Assembly (NCBI GenBank): GCA_018813065.1
Contig: JAHJCH010000336.1
Span: forward strand, 1-41,648
From: Myxococcota bacterium
GTDB taxonomy: Bacteria > Myxococcota_A > Bradymonadia > UBA7976 > UBA1532
Length of the DNA: 41,648 bases
Reading direction: 5' to 3'
This document shows positions 34,001-41,648 of this stretch, in pieces; positions within the stretch are counted from its first letter, which is position 1, and each line of letters begins with the position of its first letter. A program made the position numbers and the translations under genes. The notes beneath the pieces are model-generated. The model was not told the DNA's origin. It saw only the letters and a list, made by a program, of their open reading frames with translations, and ran no database searches.

Positions 34001-35394
34001 TCCTCTCCTTGACAAACTCGCGTGCTTAAGTCGCAGACCTCACCGGCCTGGCAGCCCCCACGCCGACAGCCCACTTGGCATAAGGCGTCAGCGTCGCAGT
34101 AGCGATCTGTATCGCAGTCGGCGTCCATTGAACAGGGCAGGGCGAGCACGCAAGCGCGTGTGGCCAGATCGCAGGCCTCACCCTCGGGGCAATCGCCCCG
34201 CGCGCAGCCCAATACGCAGTCGCCCGCCTCGCAGTAGGTGCCCACCCCGCAGCCCTCATCCTCCACGCAGCGGCACTTGCGGCTGACCTCATCGCAGCGC
34301 CGCCCCAGGCCACAGCCGCCCACGCGGCAGCCCTCGACGCAGGCCCCCTCGGCGCAGTAGTCGGCGGCGGGGCACTGGGCGTCCGCCGCGCAGCGACACT
34401 GATGCAGCCACGCGTCGCAGGTCTGCCCCAGCGGGCAGGCCTCAGGCGCGTCGGCCCGGCAGCCGGGCAAGCAGGCGCCGTCATCGCAGTACTGATCCTC
34501 GGGGCACTGGGCGTCGCGGGTGCAGGGCGCCTCCAGGCAGCGCCCCTCGATGCAGATCTCACCCGCCGCGCAGCCATCAAGGCAGACGCGCTGGCAGCGG
34601 CCCTCCAAGCAGAGGGCGTCGAGCGGGCAGTCCAGATCATCGACGCAGGCGACCTGCTCGCGGCATCGCCCCTCCAGGCAGCGCAGGCCCTCGCCGCAGT
34701 GGGCGTCGCTGAAGCAAGCGTCGGCGTCGCGGCATTGCCCCTCCAGGCAGCGCAGGCCCTCACCGCAGGCGGCGTCCTCGACGCAGCCTTCATCCGCCGC
34801 GCAGAGGCCGTCGAGGCAGCGCTCGCCCGCCTCGCAGTCTGTGTCGGCCTCGCAGCCCGCCTCGCAGCGGCGCGTCTGGGGGTTGCAGCGCTGGGACCCA
34901 CAGGCCCCCGGCTCCAATCGGCAGCCCGGCGCGCAGGCGTAGCCCTCAAGATCGCAGTAGAGCCCCGGAGGACAGCGGGCGTCCTCGACGCACTCCACGC
35001 AGCCCCCCGCCACGCAGCCCCCCGCGCAGCCCTCGCACGGGTCAACGCCCGTGTCCGCGCCCAGCCCCCCGTCCGTCATCGGCGCCGCGCCGCACGTCGG
35101 CGCGCCCTGCCCCGTCGCCAGGCAGCGCCGATCAGGCCCGCAGTCGGCGTCGCGGCCACAGGTCAGGTAGAGGCAGCCGCCGTGAACACAGGCGCGATCC
35201 TCCGGGCAGTCCAGGTTGGCTTGGCACTGGACCTCCGCCACCAAGCAGGCCCCCCCGAGGCAGTGGGCGCCTTGAGGGCACTGGGCGTGGGCGGCGCAGC
35301 CCTCGCCCGCGTCCGGGGCGGGCGCGGGGATCGTCGAGGCGCAGCTGAGGAGCAGGAGGGGGAGGCTGAGGACGGCGCGGGCGTAGATCGACAT
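33997..35394 (-). CDS. Cys-rich repeat lipoprotein
   Basis: This 465-residue lipoprotein starts at ATG 35394, a few bases after the sppA stop. The signal MSIYARAVLSLPLLLLSC gives a lipidated Cys18. The rest is about a dozen modules of the form C-x4-D-x-x-C-x4-x-x-C-x3-G-x-C, for example CVEDAACGEGLRCLEGQC and CTRDAQCPEDQYCDDGAC, each likely to be held by two disulfides. Such modules are frequent in Myxococcota surface proteins and resemble Dickkopf- or EGF-like Cys-rich repeats. With more than 60 cysteines it needs oxidative folding in the envelope. The function is unknown; adhesion or binding is plausible. Confidence 0.85.
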   Translation of the reverse strand: MSIYARAVLSLPLLLLSCASTIPAPAPDAGEGCAAHAQCPQGAHCLGGACLVAEVQCQANLDCPEDRACVHGGCLYLTCGRDADCGPDRRCLATGQGAPTCGAAPMTDGGLGADTGVDPCEGCAGGCVAGGCVECVEDARCPPGLYCDLEGYACAPGCRLEPGACGSQRCNPQTRRCEAGCEADTDCEAGERCLDGLCAADEGCVEDAACGEGLRCLEGQCRDADACFSDAHCGEGLRCLEGRCREQVACVDDLDCPLDALCLEGRCQRVCLDGCAAGEICIEGRCLEAPCTRDAQCPEDQYCDDGACLPGCRADAPEACPLGQTCDAWLHQCRCAADAQCPAADYCAEGACVEGCRVGGCGLGRRCDEVSRKCRCVEDEGCGVGTYCEAGDCVLGCARGDCPEGEACDLATRACVLALPCSMDADCDTDRYCDADALCQVGCRRGGCQAGEVCDLSTRVCQGEE

Positions 35395-35399
35395 AAGGC

Positions 35400-37067
35400 T
35401 CAGCGAAGCGAGAGGGGACACCAGGCCAAGATCCGCTCTCGGCGTTGAAGATCAAGCAGATCGAGCTGCGCGCGGGCCTCAAGGCCCAGGCCCAGCTCAT
35501 CCAAGGCGCGCATCAGGGCGCTTTGGGCCGCCAGCGGGCCCAGGAGGCGGCGCAGGAAGGGGCGCCTGGGGGCGAAGAGGATCACCCTGCGCGTGGGCCG
35601 CTTGATCTGCGCCCGCTCATGGAGCCGCGACAAGGCCGCCTCGAAGTCGCCCAGCCCGTCGATGAGGCCGTGGCTCAGCGCTTGGGCGCCGGTCCAGACG
35701 CGGCCCTCGCCCACGGCGTCCACCGCCGCCTCGCTCAAGCCCCGGCCCTCGGCGACGCGCCGCAAGAACAGCTGGTACATCTCGGAGAGGGTCACCCGCA
35801 GCGCCGCGCGCTCAGCGTCCTCATAGGGGCGGCTGAGGGAGAACATCCCCGCCCGCGCCCCGCGCTCGATGCGCGGGCGATGCACGCCGAGGCGGGCCAG
35901 TAGATCGCCGATGATGGGCTTGCTGGCGATGACGCCGATGCTCCCCGTCAAGGTCCGGGGCGTGGCGATGATCTCGTCGGCGGCGCTGGCGATGTAGTAG
36001 CCGCCGCTGGCGGCCACGCCGTCGAGGAAGGCCACGACGGGCTTGTCTTCACGCACCTCGCGCACGGCCCGCCAGATACGCTCGCTGGCTGTGGCGCTGC
36101 CGCCGGGGCTGTCGATGTGCAGGATGACCCCCTCGACGCGCCGATCCGCCTTGGCGGCGGCGAGGGCCTCGCAGAGCGCCAGGGTCGTCGCGCCAGCGGG
36201 GGCGGGGTCCTCGCGCAGCCCCTCGCGGATCACGCCGTGGACCTGGATGAGCGCCACGCGGGGCGCGCGGCGGACACGAGGGAGGAGCCGGGGGCGCCCT
36301 TGATAGCCCCCCAAGGTGCGCTGCGCGCCGATGAAGTGCGCGTCGAAGCGCTCCTCTGGGCAGATCTCATCGGCGAGGCCCAGCGCGATCATGCGCGCGG
36401 GGCTGAGGGGGGCCTCGTCGATGGCGGCGCGGATGGCCTCCACGTCGCGGCCTCGGGCGGCGGCGATGTCAGCGATGAGGCGATCAAAGAGATCATCGAG
36501 GAGGGCGGAGAGCGCCTCGTGGTTCTCGGGGGAGGGCGTGGCGCGCGTGTAGGGCTCCATCGCCGACTTGTAGCGACCGGCGGCGGTGACATCCATGCCC
36601 GCCCCGATCTGGCGCAGCCCCTCGCCGTAGAAGCTCATCTCCAAGCCCATGCCCGTCAGCATCACGGGGACGTGCGGCGGCAGCCAGATCTCGCTGGCGG
36701 CGCTGGCGAGCCAGAGGCTCTGCGTGTCGGGGTTGAGCGGGAGGGCGATGACGCGCTTACCCGCCGCCTTGGCCGCCGCTAAGCCCTCGCGCAGCGCGTA
36801 GAGGCCCGCGCCACTACAGCTCAGGGCGCTGATCCGACAGAGGATCACCTTGAGGCGTGGATCACGCGCCGCCCGCCACAGCGTCTGGCGGATCTCGCGC
36901 TGGCTGATGGGGCTGGGTCGGAGGGGGTGGTCTTGGCTCAAGAGCGGGCAGGCCCCCTCAAGCGTAAGGCTGAGGAGGCGCGGGGCGGCGCTGAGGCGAT
37001 CGAGGCCGCCGCGCAGGAGCTGCCCAGGGAGGCGCAGGGGCCAAGTGATGAGGCTCAGGCGTGACAT
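35400..37067 (-). CDS. sppA: Signal peptide peptidase SppA (S49), long form
   Basis: This 555-residue serine peptidase of the long, two-domain SppA type degrades cleaved signal peptides and may process lipoproteins. Both catalytic residues are present: general base Lys167 in GRYKSAMEP and nucleophile Ser354 in GVAASGGYY. The supporting block ILHIDSPGGSATASERIW and the TLTGSIGVI segment are also there. No strong N-terminal transmembrane helix is visible, though SLITWPLRLPGQLL could associate with the membrane. Its ATG lies inside the end of the VOC gene (13-bp overlap), and its TGA is 6 bases before the next ATG, so it is co-translated with both. Confidence 0.93.
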   Translation of the reverse strand: MSRLSLITWPLRLPGQLLRGGLDRLSAAPRLLSLTLEGACPLLSQDHPLRPSPISQREIRQTLWRAARDPRLKVILCRISALSCSGAGLYALREGLAAAKAAGKRVIALPLNPDTQSLWLASAASEIWLPPHVPVMLTGMGLEMSFYGEGLRQIGAGMDVTAAGRYKSAMEPYTRATPSPENHEALSALLDDLFDRLIADIAAARGRDVEAIRAAIDEAPLSPARMIALGLADEICPEERFDAHFIGAQRTLGGYQGRPRLLPRVRRAPRVALIQVHGVIREGLREDPAPAGATTLALCEALAAAKADRRVEGVILHIDSPGGSATASERIWRAVREVREDKPVVAFLDGVAASGGYYIASAADEIIATPRTLTGSIGVIASKPIIGDLLARLGVHRPRIERGARAGMFSLSRPYEDAERAALRVTLSEMYQLFLRRVAEGRGLSEAAVDAVGEGRVWTGAQALSHGLIDGLGDFEAALSRLHERAQIKRPTRRVILFAPRRPFLRRLLGPLAAQSALMRALDELGLGLEARAQLDLLDLQRRERILAWCPLSLR

Positions 37068-37576
37068 TCAGCGCCTGGGTACCACTGGGTGTCTTGGGGC
37101 TCATGGATCTCATTGAGCTCAATCCACAGGTTGTCGGGGCCGACCAGGATCGCCACGTCATGGCGCAGATCCCCCGCCTTGAGCCGCTCAAGGGTCAGCG
37201 GCGGGGCCACATACGTTGTCTCCAACAAAGGCTGCCCGCCTTGGCCTTGGCTGCGCTGAAGCGCGCGGACACGCGCTGGCGTGAGCACGAACCGCGCGCC
37301 CTTGGCCTCCAGCGCGGCGATGGCCTCGTCGAGCGAGGCGACCCGCAGGCCCAGGTGATCGTTGTAGAGCCACTCCTCGCCTGGCCCGGGGGGGGGCTTG
37401 AAGTTGGGGTCTTGGCGGAAGACCAGGGTGACGCCACAGACCAAGACCCGCGAGAAGGGTTGATCCATCATCCGCCCCTTGAAGAGCACCTTAGCGTCAA
37501 AGAGATCACACCAAAACTGGGTCATGGCGTCGGCGTCGCTGCACCGCATGGAGACTTCAATAAAGGGGTAGTTCAT
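37055..37576 (-). CDS. VOC-superfamily (glyoxalase/dioxygenase-like) protein
   Basis: This 173-residue protein has two betaalphabetabetabeta modules of the vicinal-oxygen-chelate fold. The first opens FIEVSMRCSDADAMTQFWCDLF, and the second has DHLGLRVASLDEAIAALEAKGARF and ends NLWIELNEIH. Its E/H residues (for example H in DHLGL and E in WIELNE) could bind a metal. The substrate cannot be told from sequence. It is the first gene of a four-gene run with sppA, which it overlaps by 13 bp. Confidence 0.85.
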   Translation of the reverse strand: MNYPFIEVSMRCSDADAMTQFWCDLFDAKVLFKGRMMDQPFSRVLVCGVTLVFRQDPNFKPPPGPGEEWLYNDHLGLRVASLDEAIAALEAKGARFVLTPARVRALQRSQGQGGQPLLETTYVAPPLTLERLKAGDLRHDVAILVGPDNLWIELNEIHEPQDTQWYPGAECHA

Positions 37577-37633
37577 GGGGGCGGATCTTGTAGTTGGGCA
37601 GCCGTATGGGCCGCGTGGTGGGCGTGATGTGGA

Positions 37634-38443
37634 TTAACGACGCTTTTTAGAGTCGCTTTTCTTGGTTTTGGTGGGCTTCTTGTTCTTTTTGTTTTGGCGC
37701 TTGGTGGTCTGTGTTTGCTTTAGATTATTTTTACGTTGTGGGCGCTGCTTGACCCCAGAGACGTAGCGCGCCGCCTCGCCTGAGCCTGCTTTGTCGATCC
37801 AGTAATAAGACTGACTGCGGGCATCCATATGTATAAATTGGCTCTTGGGATAGTAACCCAAGCCAACATTGTCAAATCTTTTGCAGTGTTCCCAGAGAAC
37901 TTTTGGATTAACACCCTTGATTTTGAAGTCAATCGCTTTGCCTTGGTAATGTCGGCTGGTTTTGCGCGATTGCGGTCTGTAAGCGCTGACAATCTCGATG
38001 GGTTCATCGAACTTTTGTCCTATGCGATACAAATACATGATCAACTTTTCATCGATGTTGATCTGCTTGCCTGTCTTGGGGTCTCTAAAGAATCGTTTGA
38101 GCTTTTTATATGCTTTTTTATTAAGTGATAATCCGCCATGTTTATTGGTGTCGTAAATTTTAAATTGTTCGAGCTTCTCATGTGTGTGTGTATGATAAAG
38201 CGTGATATGGTTCTTTTTGATTTTAAATGTTTTTTTCTTCTTTTTATCTTTGGTGGTCGCCTTCTTTTTGTCTTTGGTGGTCGCCTTCTTTTTGCTTTTG
38301 GCCGTCGCCTTCTTCTTGGCGGCCTTCCCCGCGCGCTGGCTCTGCGCAGCCTTGGTCGATGTCTTGGCGGCCACCACGCTGGGCGCGGCGGCGAAGAGGC
38401 ACAGGCTCAAGCTGATGAGGAGGCGCCGCATACGTTTATCCAT
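37634..38443 (-). CDS. YcbK/M15-like peptidoglycan peptidase with Lys-rich N-terminal repeats
   Basis: This protein has 269 residues from ATG 38443; a start at 38431 (MRRLLISL) is also possible. A signal peptide (to SVVAAK) is followed by about 60 residues of Lys-rich repeats (KKKATTKDKKKATTKDKKKK), then a DUF882/M15 domain. Zinc-site motifs are SRHYQGKAIDF and FIHMD, with VSAYRP and VGLGYYP as in YcbK. It would cleave peptide bridges in the cell wall. A second Lys-rich stretch forms the C-terminus. Most of the gene is AT-rich, unlike its neighbours, and a 24-bp unit is repeated within the Lys-rich part (about 38250-38300). Confidence 0.85.
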   Translation of the reverse strand: MDKRMRRLLISLSLCLFAAAPSVVAAKTSTKAAQSQRAGKAAKKKATAKSKKKATTKDKKKATTKDKKKKKTFKIKKNHITLYHTHTHEKLEQFKIYDTNKHGGLSLNKKAYKKLKRFFRDPKTGKQINIDEKLIMYLYRIGQKFDEPIEIVSAYRPQSRKTSRHYQGKAIDFKIKGVNPKVLWEHCKRFDNVGLGYYPKSQFIHMDARSQSYYWIDKAGSGEAARYVSGVKQRPQRKNNLKQTQTTKRQNKKNKKPTKTKKSDSKKRR

Positions 38444-38487
38444 GTAGGCAAAGGTGAGGGAGTGTAACCCGGAAATGATCACGCAGC

Positions 38488-38525
38488 AAATTGATCTCCA
38501 GAGTTTAAATTGATCTCTAGAGTTT
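38488..38525. repeat. 19-bp tandem duplication across a stop codon
   Basis: The units 38488-38506 and 38507-38525 (aaattgatctcYagagttt) differ at one base. The unit nearer the gene contains the CTA (38517-38519) that is the - strand TAG stop of the DUF4388 protein. The other copy has a C there instead and no stop in that position. Confidence 0.9.
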
Positions 38526-39602
38526 GCGGATCAAATCTTTGGCCTCCGCGGCCAAGCACTCCACCTCGGTAAAGGGCAGCACCTCCTGGGCGATGAACAG
38601 GAGGTAGCGCAGGTATTGAAAGAGCCCATCGCGCAGCGTCTTGAGCTTGTCAGGGGAGTGGGCCACCTTGAGGTTGACGAAGAGGGGCTCCGGCGGCAGC
38701 CGCCCCCCAGGCCCAGGCGTGACGCCCTCAAAGAGCGGCTTGATGTGCGGGGCGCGCCGCTCAAAAAACGAGGTCATGCCCACCCGGTAGTCCTCGCCCT
38801 TGAGCTTGGGCAGGATGGCGGCGTGGATGCGGGCGAAGCCCTCGTTGAAGGCGGCGATGATGTCGCCGACGGAGCAGACGTCGGTGGTGGAGGCGGGCTC
38901 ATGGGCCTCGATGATCCCCTTGTCCAAGAGCGCCCGCAGCGCCGAGAGCGTCTCAAACTCGCTGAGCGTGGGGTTTTGGATCATCTCCTCGACGGTCCGC
39001 GCGCCGTTGACCCGCCGGAAGATCAGGCGCTCAGAGCGCTGCAACATCCCCTCGTTGTACTTAGGGTTGCGCTGCAACACGCAGCTGGCGTTGGGCAGCT
39101 GATCCAGGATGTGCTTGATCTCATCCTTGCGCCGCAGCCCCTCCATCAAGAGCTCATGCGTGGAGAGCGCGGCGTGGCTGGGCAGGCTCTCTAGATCATA
39201 GGAGGCGAAGCTGAACTGCCCACGCTCGATGCGCAAGAGGGAGTAAAAGACCTCCTCCACCTGCACCTGCACCGCCTTCCACAGCTCCGCGCGGTTCATC
39301 ACGCCGTCATCGAGGAGGATGCGCCCGATCTTGCGCTCGCCGTTGATCTGCGCCAAGGCGTGCTTGAGCTGCTGATAGGAGATGATGCCCTTGCGATAGA
39401 GGATATGCCCAAAGCGGTCTTCCGGCTGATTGCTCGTCACGGCGATGATGTCGCCTTGATGAAAATACAGCATCTTGCGCACATCACCGTCAGAGACGGT
39501 TAAGGCGATTGTGCGTCTTGACTGTTGCAAGAAAGCGATAATATCGACGAGGAAGTCCCCGTCGATCAGCTCACCTTGCGCGAAAACCGCTCTGTCTTTC
39601 AT
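38517..39602 (-). CDS. DUF4388 (PatA N-terminal-like) domain protein
   Basis: This 361-residue cytoplasmic protein has at its N-terminus (residues about 8-120) a DUF4388 pattern (GELIDGDFLVDIIAFLQQSRRTIAL and VRKMLYFHQGDIIAVTSNQPEDRFG), followed by GRILLDDGVMNRAELWKAVQ. DUF4388 proteins are abundant in Myxococcota and serve as scaffolds or inputs in signalling. The C-terminal half (TLSEFETLSALRALLDKGIIE, then FNEGFARIHAAILPKLK) resembles winged-helix and helical modules that I cannot name. It is divergent from the gene at 39709 across about 105 bp. No catalytic motif is visible. Confidence 0.8.
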   Translation of the reverse strand: MKDRAVFAQGELIDGDFLVDIIAFLQQSRRTIALTVSDGDVRKMLYFHQGDIIAVTSNQPEDRFGHILYRKGIISYQQLKHALAQINGERKIGRILLDDGVMNRAELWKAVQVQVEEVFYSLLRIERGQFSFASYDLESLPSHAALSTHELLMEGLRRKDEIKHILDQLPNASCVLQRNPKYNEGMLQRSERLIFRRVNGARTVEEMIQNPTLSEFETLSALRALLDKGIIEAHEPASTTDVCSVGDIIAAFNEGFARIHAAILPKLKGEDYRVGMTSFFERRAPHIKPLFEGVTPGPGGRLPPEPLFVNLKVAHSPDKLKTLRDGLFQYLRYLLFIAQEVLPFTEVECLAAEAKDLIRKL

Positions 39603-39708
39603 GCGCTCTCCAGCGGGTAGGCGGCCCTTGGGGCGCGCTCAGGCCTATGATAAATAGGCGCAGCCCTCGATAATTCACAGCCTCAATTTTACCCCAAGGA
39701 GCTTGAGG

Positions 39709-41466
39709 ATGGTTGATGTTCAAACGCAGCGCTTCCGCGAGCGGGTCTACGCGGATCGTCAAGGGCTGGTCAACCGGCTCAGGGGCGAAACTTACGATGA
39801 GGGCTATGTGCTCTACCCCGCCGCTGAGGGCGAGGCGGATTTAATCATCAAGGACGCCTTTCAAGAGCAGATCTCCGAGCCCATCGAGGCCTTTATGACG
39901 CGGCTGAGCGCGCAGTGGTGGGCGCATCGTCAGCGCCGCCAGGGCGTCGCCGCGCGCAGCGCCTTCTACTGCCGCTACTTGCCCGAGGTGGGCTTCGATT
40001 GGATGGTCGAGTTCGGCGAGGAGGGCGCCATCTGCTGTTGGCGGCGCGATCAACGCCAGCGGGCTTGGCGGCTGGCGCTGCCTGAGGACGAGGGCATGTT
40101 CCATGACCAGCTCGGCGCCTTCTTCAACGCCCGCGCGGGCTGGCGCTGGCTCCTGAGCGCCTATCGCGCCGAGGCCGAGGCGCTGACCGTCTCCGAGATC
40201 CAGCCCGGCTATGTCATCGGCGCGCGGCGCGGCGTCCCCGGTGATCTGCACCCTGAGGCGCGTGAAGATCCAGACTTGGAGATCGCCTTCAGCCGCTGGG
40301 ACACCACCCACTATGACACCCTGGAGTTCCTCGGCGGCGGAGCAGCGGAGGGCTACCCCTTTCATGAAGAGCGCTATGACGCGTGGATCGGGGCCGAGGC
40401 GGAGGCCATTGAGCGCGGCGAGGTGGAGATCTTTGTCTTGGCGGAGTCGCGGCGCTTCGTCGAGGCCGTCGAGGAGCTGGCCTGTGGCCGCGCCATCGGC
40501 ATCGACTGGATCGACATCGACGATGATCCCCACGCCGAGCTGTATCACGGCCCCCTGCGCCTGACGATGCACTTCGCCTACGCCTACCTGCGCACGATCC
40601 ACACAGGGCTGAGCTTCCCCGAGGGCGCCCGCCGCTTCTATGGCCCCGTGATCGATCAGCTGGAGGACGCGGGGGATCTGCTCGACGTCGCCCGCCGTCG
40701 CCTGGAGGGCTATGACATCCAGGTCGAGGCCCGCCAGGTCTTGGTCATCCGCCAAAGCCCCAACGATCCGCCGCTGGGCCGCTGGGGCTTGATGAGCCTC
40801 GCCGGCAGCCACGCCTTCCGCGGCCAAGAGGGCGAGGACGCCTTCCTGCGCTTCCTCGGCTTTGATCCCGAGGCGGGGCGCTTCACGGCTCAGCGGCCCG
40901 CCCTCGACCGCTGCCCGATCACCGGCCAGCCCGCCCGGCTCACCAAGCTGATCCGCCCCAAGGCGCTCTTGGGCTTTGACTACAAGCTGCTGGCGGGGGT
41001 CGATCTGGGCGAGCACTTTGTCTACTACGCCCTCGAAGGCGAGACGCACACCATCCCGCTCCACGCCGATCAGCCGCTGGAGGCGCTGGAGACGGCCTAT
41101 CAAGCCCAGCTGCCGACGGCGCGCGCCCACCTCCAGGCGGTCATCGAGGTGGGCGCGGCGCTCCTCTTTATTGGGCCGGACGTGGGCTCCTTGATCTTGG
41201 AGCCTGGGCGCGTCCGCGCGCTGCGGCGCGGCGAGGAGGTGCGCGGCGAGGGGGAGCGCGGCGAGCGCGGCGTGGCCTACGCCTTCTTCTCCGACGCGCT
41301 GCTGCTGAGCCTCAGCCCGCTCACCCGCCCGGCCCGCGAGGCGGCGCGGATGCGCGCCTTCGAGGCCGTGCTCAAATATGCCCCACGGCGGCTGTGGGCC
41401 ATTGATCGCGCCGAGATCATCGATCTGCGTGGGCCGAGCATCGGCGAGGTCGTGTGGCCGCAATGA
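39709..41466 (+). CDS. Hypothetical 585-residue protein
   Basis: This acidic cytoplasmic protein of unknown family is rich in Trp, Tyr and Glu, for example FSRWDTTHYDTLEFLGGG and IDWIDIDDDPHAELYHGP, with no signal peptide or transmembrane helix. A possible single Cys-based site is RCPITGQPARL near residue 405. The start at ATG 39709 is supported by AAGGAG 8 bases upstream. Its TGA overlaps the next ATG (ATGA), so it is co-translated with a secreted protein. I assign no function. Confidence 0.7.
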   Translation: MVDVQTQRFRERVYADRQGLVNRLRGETYDEGYVLYPAAEGEADLIIKDAFQEQISEPIEAFMTRLSAQWWAHRQRRQGVAARSAFYCRYLPEVGFDWMVEFGEEGAICCWRRDQRQRAWRLALPEDEGMFHDQLGAFFNARAGWRWLLSAYRAEAEALTVSEIQPGYVIGARRGVPGDLHPEAREDPDLEIAFSRWDTTHYDTLEFLGGGAAEGYPFHEERYDAWIGAEAEAIERGEVEIFVLAESRRFVEAVEELACGRAIGIDWIDIDDDPHAELYHGPLRLTMHFAYAYLRTIHTGLSFPEGARRFYGPVIDQLEDAGDLLDVARRRLEGYDIQVEARQVLVIRQSPNDPPLGRWGLMSLAGSHAFRGQEGEDAFLRFLGFDPEAGRFTAQRPALDRCPITGQPARLTKLIRPKALLGFDYKLLAGVDLGEHFVYYALEGETHTIPLHADQPLEALETAYQAQLPTARAHLQAVIEVGAALLFIGPDVGSLILEPGRVRALRRGEEVRGEGERGERGVAYAFFSDALLLSLSPLTRPAREAARMRAFEAVLKYAPRRLWAIDRAEIIDLRGPSIGEVVWPQ

Positions 41467-41648
41467 GCGCCGCGCTCTTGTGGCTCTTGGGCTTGATCGC
41501 GCCCGCCAGCGCGCCCGCCAGCGCGCCCGCCAGCGCGCCCACGCGGCTTCATATCCCCAACTCGCCCCCGCGCGTCCTTGAGCCGCCGCGTGATCCCATC
41601 GCTTTTGCGCCTTGGCCGGCGGTGGCGCCGCCGCGCCGCGCGCTGGGG
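41463..41648 (+). CDS. Start of a secreted protein, cut by the window edge
   Basis: The 62 codons present encode a signal peptide (MSAALLWLLGLIAPASA) that runs into three ASAP repeats and then a Pro-rich stretch (HIPNSPPRVLEPPRD). The gene overlaps the preceding stop by four bases (ATGA). The function cannot be told from this part. Confidence 0.65.
   Translation, partial: MSAALLWLLGLIAPASAPASAPASAPTRLHIPNSPPRVLEPPRDPIAFAPWPAVAPPRRALG
41499..41540. repeat. 12-bp tandem repeat inside a signal peptide
   Basis: gcgcccgccagc occurs three times in a row, plus half a unit. It encodes APAS repeats near the predicted signal-peptide cleavage region. Confidence 0.85.

Noticed and set aside
34000..35394. 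Periodic Cys codon repeats as a CRISPR or other DNA repeat array
   Set aside because: The periodicity comes from protein modules of unequal length in a continuous frame. There are no identical repeats with unique spacers.

Overview
The window is about 41.6 kb of very GC-rich, gene-dense DNA. It looks chromosomal and Myxococcota-like (old Deltaproteobacteria). The reasons are a Ser/Thr kinase with a PEGA-type C-terminal half, an FHA-sigma54 activator, a PatA/DUF4388 protein, a secreted glycosidase with a MYXO-CTERM-like tail, Cys-rich lipoproteins with repeated D-x-D-C modules, and a very large lipoprotein. These are family resemblances read from the sequence. I cannot name a genus.

Layout. 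At 1-1.2 kb is a tri-haem (YhjA-type) cytochrome c peroxidase whose 5' part is missing, then a convergent DUF507 gene. From 2.0 to 8.4 kb is a probable signalling operon on the + strand: a membrane-anchored TPR protein, a Ser/Thr kinase cut by one in-frame amber codon from its membrane and PEGA half, an FHA-sigma54 activator, a small lipoprotein, and a TPR plus beta-barrel envelope protein. From 8.4 to 13.5 kb are housekeeping genes: M3 oligopeptidase, CorA-type transporter and DEAD-box helicase. From 13.7 to 18.5 kb are envelope and secreted proteins: a pentapeptide-repeat protein, a GH clan-A glycosidase, an unknown protein, and an HEEWH-containing secreted protein.

A selenocysteine tRNA (selC) lies at 18.6 kb, so the organism probably makes selenoproteins. 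No selA, selB or selD and no recognisable selenoprotein is present here. A 2242-residue lipoprotein fills 18.7-25.4 kb. It is followed by radA, a formylglycine-generating-enzyme-like gene with its own sigma70-type promoter, rsgA, priA (with a 17-codon ORF behind a perfect Shine-Dalgarno between priA and rsgA), and a mepA-type murein endopeptidase with a small partner gene.

From 33.1 to 37.6 kb four - strand genes are tightly coupled (VOC protein, SppA, Cys-rich lipoprotein, two-TM protein). The end of the window holds an AT-rich M15/YcbK-like peptidase gene, a DUF4388 protein, a 585-residue unknown protein, and the start of a secreted protein that runs off the edge.

Points of most interest: the amber-split kinase, the isolated selC, the decapitated peroxidase next to an 18-bp perfect palindrome, short tandem duplications that fall on gene ends, AT-rich islands inside otherwise GC-rich genes, the giant lipoprotein, and the SppA/Cys-rich operon. 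I saw no CRISPR array, complete insertion sequence, prophage or rRNA. I did not find one clearly novel defence or biosynthetic system.
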